A DNA stretch of 64,000 nt from Acidimicrobiia bacterium (lineage in GTDB: Bacteria > Actinomycetota > Acidimicrobiia > Acidimicrobiales > Poriferisodalaceae), in contig JAJEEO010000012.1 in the NCBI GenBank assembly GCA_022820925.1, forward strand, positions 352,594 through 416,593, written 5' to 3'. The notes under the pieces are model-generated. The model did not search any database and was not told where the DNA came from. It saw nothing but the letters and a program-made list of their open reading frames with translations. The position numbers were made by a program, and so were the translations under genes. Below, in pieces: positions 34,966-41,030 of the stretch (position 1 is its first letter; each line of letters begins with the position of its first letter).

Positions 34966-35577
34966 TCAGCCGGTGGGCGGTGCAGGTCGCTCGCGCAGCC
35001 GGGTGATCACATCGGCCATGAAATCGTCGTCCTGCGCGCCCGGAATCACGAGACGACCGTCGAACAGCCAGCTCGGCGTGGCGCTGATCCCCCACTCGTT
35101 CGCACGGGTCATCGACGCCCGCAGCGCCGGCAGCAGCTCGTCGTTGGCGACGACCCGCCGCAGCACGTCTGGGTCGATGGCCACGTCTGCCGCCAGGCTG
35201 ACCAGCACGTCAGGATCGGCGACGTCGAGCTCGTCTTCCCAGTAGGCCGCATAGAGCCGGTCGTGGTAGCGCTCGGCAGCGTCAGGGTCAGCGTGCTCGA
35301 CCGCTAGCGCGGCCTGGTGCGCCTTGGCACTGTTGCGCAGGCGCTTCGGCACCACGAACGTGATGTCTTCAGCCTCGGCCATCTCGGCAATTCGCTCGAA
35401 GCTCATGCGCACTTCGACGCCCTCGGGCGGCACTTCGGGATGGATCTCGTACGCCAGCCACGTGATGTCAAGGTTGTGCCGTTCGGCCAGGCGGACCGCC
35501 CGGGCTCGTGCCAGATGGCACCACGGTCACAGATAGTCCGACCACACCAGAACGGACATCGCCTCAGCAGTCGTCAT
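34966..35577 (-). CDS. DsbA/FrnE-like thiol-disulfide oxidoreductase, probable selenoprotein (in-frame TGA = Sec17)
   Basis: Read through one TGA (35529-35527) this is a 203-residue DsbA-family protein. The N-terminus reads VLVWSDYL-U-PWCHLARA: the UGA stands exactly at the first Cys of the CPWC active site that FrnE-like proteins carry after SD--; the second Cys (residue 20) is kept. Downstream the family continues: AYEIHPEVPPEG, a helical insert, and ATPSWLFDGRLVIPGAQ with the cis-Pro loop. The ATG at 35577 has GGGGGTGA upstream; ATG 35559 is an alternative. Starting after the TGA (GTG 35433) would discard the active site. Hairpins follow the UGA. Cytoplasmic (no signal). UGA read as Sec is inference; a point mutation is the alternative. 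Confidence 0.8.
35487..35529 (-). promoter_or_regulatory. Candidate bacterial SECIS element after the UGA
   Basis: Reading the minus strand from the UGA, a 7-bp stem CCGGGCG / CGCCTGG (one G-U pair) with loop GTC has its loop 30 bases after the UGA, within the spacing known for bacterial SECIS elements and with G first in the loop. A competing hairpin, GTGCC-ATCT-GGCAC, lies closer (35521-35508), and GACCG / CGGTC (35528-35524 with 35498-35494) could close it from the UGA itself. Folding was done by eye only. Confidence 0.5.
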
Positions 35578-35647
35578 CGCCGTCACCCCCGGCGCTCATC
35601 CTCGCACACCGGCTCGTGGGGCTCGGCGGGAGCCGCAGGCAGCCGGG

Positions 35648-35653
35648 TAGGTT
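35648..35653 (+). promoter_or_regulatory. TAGGTT -10 box of acyl-CoA dehydrogenase gene
   Basis: TAGGTT is 7 bases before the ATG at 35661, predicting a leaderless mRNA divergent from the DsbA-like gene. Confidence 0.45.
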
Positions 35654-35660
35654 GCCGCGC

Positions 35661-36917
35661 ATGGACTTCACCATCCCGGACGACATCGCCCAGTTGCTCG
35701 ACGACCTGGACACGTTCATCGACGACGTCATCAAGCCCATCGAGAACGAAGACGACAACATCCGCTTCTTCGACCACCGGCGGGAGGATTCGCGCACCGA
35801 CTGGGAACGCGAGGGCTTGCCCAACGCGGAATGGGAAGCGCTGCTGGTCCGCATGCGCAAGGAGGCCGACAAGGCGGGCTTCCTGCGCTGGCACCTGCCC
35901 GAGCGCTTCGGCGGCAGCAACGGCACCAACCTGGGCATGGCCATCATCCGCGAGCACCTCGCGCGCCGGGGCCTCGGGCTGCACAACGACCTGCAGAACG
36001 AAAACTCGATCATCGGCAACTTCCCGACCGTGCTGATGATGGAGCGCTACGGCTCGGCAGCCCAGCAGGAGTTCTGGATCCCCAAGATGCTGGAGGGCCA
36101 GGCCCGCATCGGCTTCGGCCTCACCGAGCCGCTGCACGGCTCCGATGCCACCTGGATGGAGACCACCGCCGTGCGCGACGGCGACGAGTGGGTGATCAAC
36201 GGCGAGAAGTACTGGAACACCGGGCTCCACCACGCCACCCACGACTACATCTTCGCCCGCACCTCGGGCAACCCCGGCGAAGGGCACGGCATCACCTGCT
36301 TCATCGTGCCGGTCGATACGCCGGGGTTCGCGGTCGAGAAGTTCATGTGGACCTTCAACATGCCCACCGATCACGCCCACGTGCGGCTCACCGACGTGCG
36401 GGTGAGCAACGACGACATCCTGGGCGACGAAGGACGGGGTCTGCAGACAGCGCAGCTCTTCGTGCACGAGAACCGGATCCGCCAAGCCGCATCATCGGTC
36501 GGCGCCGGGCTGCACTGCATCGATGTAGCGGTCGACTACGTGAAGAACCGCACCACGTTCGGCAAGCCGCTGGCCCAGAACCAGGCCATCCAGTTCCCGC
36601 TGGCGGAGCTGTACACCGAGGCCGAGATGGTGCGGGCGCTCATCTGGAAGACCGCCTGGGAGATGGACGAGGGCGTCGACCACATGGAGATCACCGACAA
36701 GGTGGCCATGTGCAACTACCGGGGCAACCGGTTCTGCTGCGACGCCGCCGACCGTGCCATGCAGAGCTGCGGCGGCAACGGCTACGGCCGCCACATGCCC
36801 TTCGAGCACATCTACCGGCACCACCGCCGCTACCGGATCACCGAGGGCTCAGAGGAGATCCAGATCCGCAAGGTCGCCGGCAAGCTGTTCGGCTTCGCAG
36901 GGCGCGCCAAGGGCTAA
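35661..36917 (+). CDS. Acyl-CoA dehydrogenase
   Basis: A 418-residue FAD enzyme of the longer acyl-CoA dehydrogenase subgroup: an acidic N-terminal helix (LLDDLDTFIDDVIKPIENED), RWHLPERFGGSNGTNLGM, GFGLTEPLHGSDATWMETTA, WVINGEKYWNTGLHHATHDY, AVDYVKNRTTFGKPLAQNQA and RYRITEGSEEIQIRKVAGKL. It would introduce a double bond into a CoA thioester; chain type unknown. Its closest feel is to mycobacterial FadE-type long proteins. No electron-transfer flavoprotein gene lies nearby. Confidence 0.92.
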   Translation: MDFTIPDDIAQLLDDLDTFIDDVIKPIENEDDNIRFFDHRREDSRTDWEREGLPNAEWEALLVRMRKEADKAGFLRWHLPERFGGSNGTNLGMAIIREHLARRGLGLHNDLQNENSIIGNFPTVLMMERYGSAAQQEFWIPKMLEGQARIGFGLTEPLHGSDATWMETTAVRDGDEWVINGEKYWNTGLHHATHDYIFARTSGNPGEGHGITCFIVPVDTPGFAVEKFMWTFNMPTDHAHVRLTDVRVSNDDILGDEGRGLQTAQLFVHENRIRQAASSVGAGLHCIDVAVDYVKNRTTFGKPLAQNQAIQFPLAELYTEAEMVRALIWKTAWEMDEGVDHMEITDKVAMCNYRGNRFCCDAADRAMQSCGGNGYGRHMPFEHIYRHHRRYRITEGSEEIQIRKVAGKLFGFAGRAKG

Positions 36918-36940
36918 CACAGCACCGGCCGCGCGAAGAG

Positions 36941-37333
36941 CTAGCTCGGGGAGAGCGTCGGGATGCCACTGTGGCGGACTGCGCGTGCCAGCCGCTCGTC
37001 GTAGGTGACGAGACCGTCGAGCTCGTTGCCGAGGCTCAGCGCAGTTGCGAGATGGATAGCGTCCAAACTGCGGAGTTCAGGCGGATCGAGCAACGCCGCC
37101 CGTTCGAGCAGCGACGGAGTCAATTGCACGAACATCACAGTGCTCAACAGCGAGCGTGCCCGGGCTTGGAAGGTGGGCGCATGGCGTCGAACTGCTCGCA
37201 TGAACTCGGTGCGTGTCAGATCGGACGAGTACAGCGAACGCTGTGTCTCGGTCAGCCACGCGGCGAATGCCCCCGTTTCCGCCTCGTCAAGAACCGCCTT
37301 CGCGAGTGCCGACGTGTCGCAATAGAAGTTCAC
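36941..37333 (-). CDS. PIN-domain ribonuclease toxin (VapC-type)
   Basis: A 130-residue PIN domain with all four acidic residues: Asp6 in CDTSALAKA, Glu43 in TRTEFMRA, Asp91 in RSLDAIHLATAL and Asp112 in TYDERLARA. Such toxins cut RNA (tRNA or rRNA loops) when freed from their antitoxin. It lies 15 bases after the Phd-type antitoxin gene, forming a standard type II pair. The Phd antitoxin with a PIN toxin is a common mixed pairing. It converges with the acyl-CoA dehydrogenase gene. Confidence 0.92.
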   Translation of the reverse strand: MNFYCDTSALAKAVLDEAETGAFAAWLTETQRSLYSSDLTRTEFMRAVRRHAPTFQARARSLLSTVMFVQLTPSLLERAALLDPPELRSLDAIHLATALSLGNELDGLVTYDERLARAVRHSGIPTLSPS

Positions 37334-37348
37334 CGTTCGACGGCGCCG

Positions 37349-37633
37349 TCAGTACCGTTCCTCGGCCCGCATCTCCAGCAGCACCTCCGACAGGCTGCGC
37401 CCGGGTGGTGCAGGCGGGGGCGGCAGGAAATCTCTGATATCACCAGTCGCTGGCGTGATCTCGCCGCGGGCGATCATCTCTTCGATTCGTGACTGGCGGG
37501 GCTTGCTCACGTGCGGCACGATCTTCGCAACGGGTCGACCCCGGTTCGTCACGGTGATCTCCTCGCCCGCTTCGACCCGCGCTACGACCTCAGATGCGTT
37601 CTGCTTCAGCGCCCGGATCCCGACTTCCGCCAT
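37349..37633 (-). CDS. Phd/YefM-type antitoxin
   Basis: A 94-residue antitoxin. The N-terminal half is the Phd DNA-binding fold (VGIRALKQNASEVVARVEAG, then EITVTNRGRPVAKIVP). The C-terminal half, Pro-rich then helical (SLSEVLLEMRAEERY), would wrap and block the PIN toxin. It is first in the pair, usual for antitoxins that repress their own operon. The promoter palindrome just upstream is a likely binding site. Confidence 0.92.
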   Translation of the reverse strand: MAEVGIRALKQNASEVVARVEAGEEITVTNRGRPVAKIVPHVSKPRQSRIEEMIARGEITPATGDIRDFLPPPPAPPGRSLSEVLLEMRAEERY

Positions 37634-37636
37634 GTT

Positions 37637-37647
37637 CTACATTGTAG
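37637..37647 (-). promoter_or_regulatory. Toxin-antitoxin promoter with palindromic operator
   Basis: The palindrome CTACA-T-TGTAG (plus strand) contains, on the minus strand, the -10 box TACAAT (37646-37641), 7 bases before the ATG at 37633. Antitoxin binding here would block a leaderless promoter. Confidence 0.55.
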
Positions 37648-37713
37648 CACAAGGGCGCGGCGGGTCGGCAGAGCGAGCGGCCGACGAGACTGCTGCGGCA
37701 GGCTGGGCCTCGC

Positions 37714-38136
37714 TCAGTCGTCGAGGCGGGCGGTGGCTTGGCCGGTGAGAACGGGCCGGTCGTCCTGGTTGGTGGTGGTGATGGTGAGATCGACCAGCTT
37801 CTGGCCGTCCTCATCACGGATGTCGGCAACCTCGGCCTTGGCCGTGAGCGTGTCACCGGGCCACACCTGGCTGGTGAACCGCACGCCGTAGTAAGTGAGG
37901 CGGCCGTCGCCGACGTAGTTGGTGACCATGCGGCCGGTCATGCCCATGGTGAGCATGCCGTGCGCGAACACCGTCGGGTAGCCGGCCACCTCGGTGACGA
38001 ACTTCTCGTCGGTGTGGACCGGGTTGTAGTCGCCTGACGCGCCGGCGTACTGGACGATCTGGGTGCGAGTGAGGTCGTCGACGATCTGCTCGGAGTAGCT
38101 GTCGCCGACGCTGAGCTGCGATGCGCTGAGTGCCAT
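37714..38136 (-). CDS. MaoC-like dehydratase (HadB-like half)
   Basis: A 140-residue single hot-dog protein with the hydratase-2 signature: QYAGASGDYNPVHTDEKFV contains the catalytic Asp and His, followed by VFAHGMLTMGMTGR. With its upstream partner it likely forms a heterodimer that hydrates or dehydrates (3R)-hydroxyacyl-CoA/ACP, as mycobacterial HadAB do in fatty-acid elongation. AGGAAGG about 9 bases ahead supports ATG 38136. Translated 53 bases after the partner gene. Confidence 0.9.
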   Translation of the reverse strand: MALSASQLSVGDSYSEQIVDDLTRTQIVQYAGASGDYNPVHTDEKFVTEVAGYPTVFAHGMLTMGMTGRMVTNYVGDGRLTYYGVRFTSQVWPGDTLTAKAEVADIRDEDGQKLVDLTITTTNQDDRPVLTGQATARLDD

Positions 38137-38189
38137 GTCTGTGTGCCTTCCTGGGTCGTGGGTGCTGCGTTCGTGGCCTTGGCGAACCG

Positions 38190-38729
38190 CTAGTTGTCGA
38201 TGACCTTTTCGGTGACGACGCCGACGCCCTTGGCCGTGATGACCAGCTCGTCGTCCTCGTCGCGGTACTCGGTGACGGCCTCGGAGAACTTGAGGATGCC
38301 CGCTCGCTTGGACTGCTTCTCCCAGCGCTCGCCGTCGTAGGTGACCGTGTGCAGCACGTCGCCAGGCTTCAGGTGCCGGTGATAGGTGAAGTGCTGCTCG
38401 GCGTGCAGCCCGCCTGCCGCAGCGCCGGACTGCTTGTCGTCCTCGCGCTCGTCTGTGACGTCGTCGCCGTCGGCTTCGGACAGGTCGCGCACCAGGGTGC
38501 CCGAGGCGGTGCGGCCGCTGCCGAACCACTTCTTGTCGGGCTTGGGGCGCAGGAAGTAGTCGGGGTCGAATTGCGCACTCGACTGCGCAAAGGTCGGCGG
38601 CGCAATGATCGAACCGACCTCGGTGCCGGCTGCGTACTCCGGGTCGCTGTAGATCGGGTTCGTGTCGCCGATCGACCTCGCGAACATCAGGATGTGCGAG
38701 GCCTCGACGGGAAATCGCTCGACTGCCAT
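38190..38729 (-). CDS. MaoC N-terminal (FAS1-like) dehydratase subunit (HadA/HadC-like)
   Basis: A 179-residue hot-dog protein without the catalytic Asp/His pair: VEASHILMFARSIGDTNPIYSDPEYAAGT and IIAPPTFAQ give the FAS1-like dehydratase fold, and HFTYHRHLKPGDVLH the second half (quoted in short parts as seen). An acidic stretch (EADGDDVTDEREDD) is inserted mid-domain. In HadA-type proteins this subunit shapes the acyl tunnel for the catalytic partner encoded just downstream. AAGGAG 7 bases before ATG 38729 fixes the start. Confidence 0.85.
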   Translation of the reverse strand: MAVERFPVEASHILMFARSIGDTNPIYSDPEYAAGTEVGSIIAPPTFAQSSAQFDPDYFLRPKPDKKWFGSGRTASGTLVRDLSEADGDDVTDEREDDKQSGAAAGGLHAEQHFTYHRHLKPGDVLHTVTYDGERWEKQSKRAGILKFSEAVTEYRDEDDELVITAKGVGVVTEKVIDN

Positions 38730-38785
38730 GTCCGGCTCCTTCTGCGGCAGGTTGCGTTACATTGCCGCCGGCACATGATGGCAGC

Positions 38786-38804
38786 CGCGCGCGTCGCGCG
38801 CGCG
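38786..38804. repeat. Alternating CG palindrome in intergenic gap
   Basis: CGCGCGCG-T-CGCGCGCGCG between the hydrolase stop and the dehydratase start (128-base gap). Alternating C/G tracts can form hairpins or Z-DNA; it may serve as a terminator for the upstream hydrolase transcript. Confidence 0.4.
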
Positions 38805-38856
38805 ACCGGCGCAGCGCGGATCGCGCACAGCCTGCACTGCGCGCACGACTGGCCGG

Positions 38857-39687
38857 CTAGGCGAGCGCTGTGGCGAGTGCCGTCCGGACGGCGGCGGGAT
38901 CCTCGTTCATCATCATGTGGCCGGCGCCGGTGAGGTGGATCACGTCGCAGTCGGCGAAATCGGCGATCAGCGGGGCCGCGGCGCGGGGCGGGGTCATCTT
39001 GTCCTCGCTGCCGACGATGACGGTCACTGGGCACTTGACCCGGGCGGCGACGTCGCCAGCCTCGTAGGCCGCGCAGGCGGACAGGTCGGCGTGGATCACA
39101 CCGTTGTCGGCTCGTTCCAGCAGGGCCACGCTGCCGCCGAGCATCCACAGCCCGGGCGTCGGATTGGTGGCGACATGCGCCCGGTTGCCGTGTCCCCATG
39201 CGGTCATGAGCTCCGGTGCCAGCAGCTCGTTCTTCTCGGCGGCGTCAAGCAGGGCTGGATGGACGGGCATTCCGGCGGCAGTGCCCATCAGCACCAGCCG
39301 GGCAATGCGATCGTGATCGACCGCTGCCGCTTCGGTGCACACCAACGACCCCATCGAATGGCCGACGAGACGCACCTGGGCGCAATCCAGCTGCTCCCCT
39401 ACAGCGATGATGGCATCGCCCAGCCAAGCGGCCATCTCCGCCACAGATCCGAGAGGATCGCCTTCGCTGTTGCCGTGGCCCGGCAGATCGATCGCCAGCG
39501 GCGTGTAGCCGTGGTGCGCCAGCCAGCGTGTCTGCAGCTGCCACACCGTGCGGTTCATGCCTGCGCCGTGCACGAGCAGCACCACCGGCGCCTCGGCCGC
39601 CGACGCCGCATCGGGCACCACTCCCCCTGCGGCCACACCCACAGCGTGGCCGCGGACGTCAAGCGAAAACGTCTCGGTCGCTGCCAT
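38857..39687 (-). CDS. Alpha/beta hydrolase
   Basis: A 276-residue hydrolase: VVLLVHGAGMNRTVW (oxyanion hole), AIDLPGHGNSEG, nucleophile elbow LVGHSMGSLVCTEAA, the acid in VIVGSEDKMTPP and the His in LTGAGHMMMNEDP. The triad is complete. It starts 4 bases after the MetY stop, so it is cotranscribed, but it is shorter than and unlike homoserine acetyltransferase (MetX). Substrate unknown; proline iminopeptidase- or haloperoxidase-like members look similar. Confidence 0.88.
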   Translation of the reverse strand: MAATETFSLDVRGHAVGVAAGGVVPDAASAAEAPVVLLVHGAGMNRTVWQLQTRWLAHHGYTPLAIDLPGHGNSEGDPLGSVAEMAAWLGDAIIAVGEQLDCAQVRLVGHSMGSLVCTEAAAVDHDRIARLVLMGTAAGMPVHPALLDAAEKNELLAPELMTAWGHGNRAHVATNPTPGLWMLGGSVALLERADNGVIHADLSACAAYEAGDVAARVKCPVTVIVGSEDKMTPPRAAAPLIADFADCDVIHLTGAGHMMMNEDPAAVRTALATALA

Positions 39688-39691
39688 CGGT

Positions 39692-40987
39692 TCAGCCCTT
39701 CTGCGATGCCCGCAGGGCGCGGGACAGGTCCGAGATGATGTCGCCCGGGTGCTCGAGGCCCACCGACAGCCGCACCAGGTCCTCGCCGACGCCGGCGGCA
39801 ACCAGGTCCTCAGCGCTCATCTGCTGATGGGTGGTGCTGGCGGGATGGATCACGAGCGTCTTGGCGTCGCCCACGTTGGCCAGATGCGACGCCAGCCGCA
39901 CCGCCTCGATGAACCGCCGTCCGGCCTCGCGGCCGCCTTCGACGCCGAAGCTGAGGATCGCGCCGGCGCCCCGCGGCAGCAGCCGCTTGGCCAGCTCGTG
40001 GTCGGGGTGCGACGGCACCGACGGGTGGCTCACCCAGCTCACGGCGTCGTGGGAGGTGAGGAACTCGATCACCGCCTCGGTGTTGGCGACATGGCGGTCC
40101 ATGCGCAGCGGCAGCGTCTCGACACCCTGAAGCAGGTGGAACGCCACCGCCGGGCTCATGGCGGCGCCAAAGTCGCGCAGGCCCTCTGCTCGGGCCCGCA
40201 TCGACAGCGCCTGGGGCCCGTACTCGTCGGTGAACGCAATGCCGTGGTAGCCCGCATACGGCTCGCTGAGCGTCGGGAACTTGCCCGACGCGGCCCAGTC
40301 GAAACGCCCGCCGTCCACCACGACGCCGCCGATGGCCACGCCGTGGCCGCCGAGGAACTTGGTGGCACTGTGCATCACGATGTCGGCACCCAGCTCGATG
40401 GGCCGCATCAGGTGCGGCGTGGTGAACGTGGCGTCGAGCATCAGCGGCAGATCGGCCTCGTGGGCGACCGCGGCGACTGCCGGCACGTCGAGCACCTCGA
40501 TGTTGGGATTGCCCAGCGTCTCGGCGAACAGCACCTTGGTGTTGGGCTGGATGGCGCTGCGCCACGCATCCAGATCGCGGGGGTCGACGAACGTCGTGGT
40601 GATGCCGAAGCGCGGCAGCGTCAGGCTCAGGATGTTGTGGGTGCCGCCGTAGATGTTGCGGCTGGCAACGATGTGGTCGCCCGCTGAGGCGATCGTGGCG
40701 CACGCCAAGTGGAACGCCGCCATGCCGCTCGCCGTGCAGACCGCGCCGACGCCGCCCTCGAGCGCGGCGATCCGCTCCTCGAGCACGGCAACGGTGGGAT
40801 TGGAGATGCGGCTGTAGATGTGGCCGGGGATCTCGAGGTTGAACAGGCTGGCTGCCTGCTCGGTGTCGGTGAAGCTGAACGACGTCGTCTGGTAAATCGG
40901 CACGGCTCGCGCCCCGGTGGTCGGGTCGGGCCGCTGCCCGGCGTGCAGCGCCAGCGTGTCGAAGTGCAGGAAATCCGGCTCGACCAT
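39692..40987 (-). CDS. metY: O-acetylhomoserine sulfhydrylase / cystathionine-gamma-synthase family enzyme
   Basis: A 431-residue PLP enzyme. HFDTLALHAGQRPDPTTGAR and VPIYQTTSFSFTDTEQAASLF are typical MetY openings; SRISNPTVAVLEERIAALEGG, CTASGMAAF and the PLP-Lys210 in HSATKFLGGHG follow. It makes homocysteine from O-acetylhomoserine and sulfide. Length fits MetY rather than the shorter MetB. GGAGG 5 bases before ATG 40987 fixes the start. No metX lies next to it; the downstream hydrolase is a separate type. Confidence 0.92.
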   Translation of the reverse strand: MVEPDFLHFDTLALHAGQRPDPTTGARAVPIYQTTSFSFTDTEQAASLFNLEIPGHIYSRISNPTVAVLEERIAALEGGVGAVCTASGMAAFHLACATIASAGDHIVASRNIYGGTHNILSLTLPRFGITTTFVDPRDLDAWRSAIQPNTKVLFAETLGNPNIEVLDVPAVAAVAHEADLPLMLDATFTTPHLMRPIELGADIVMHSATKFLGGHGVAIGGVVVDGGRFDWAASGKFPTLSEPYAGYHGIAFTDEYGPQALSMRARAEGLRDFGAAMSPAVAFHLLQGVETLPLRMDRHVANTEAVIEFLTSHDAVSWVSHPSVPSHPDHELAKRLLPRGAGAILSFGVEGGREAGRRFIEAVRLASHLANVGDAKTLVIHPASTTHQQMSAEDLVAAGVGEDLVRLSVGLEHPGDIISDLSRALRASQKG

Positions 40988-41030
40988 GGGTGCCTCCGGG
41001 GTCGCGTGCCTGCATTCAAGCACTGCTTTG

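Noticed and set aside
34966..35433. A 155-residue gene starting at GTG 35433
   Set aside because: It would lack the thioredoxin-fold active site and first strand, has no ribosome site, and the same frame continues upstream through one TGA into a perfect DsbA-family N-terminus.
38857..39687. Hydrolase next to metY as MetX (homoserine O-acetyltransferase)
   Set aside because: At 276 residues it is too short and lacks MetX-type motifs; it looks like a general alpha/beta hydrolase.
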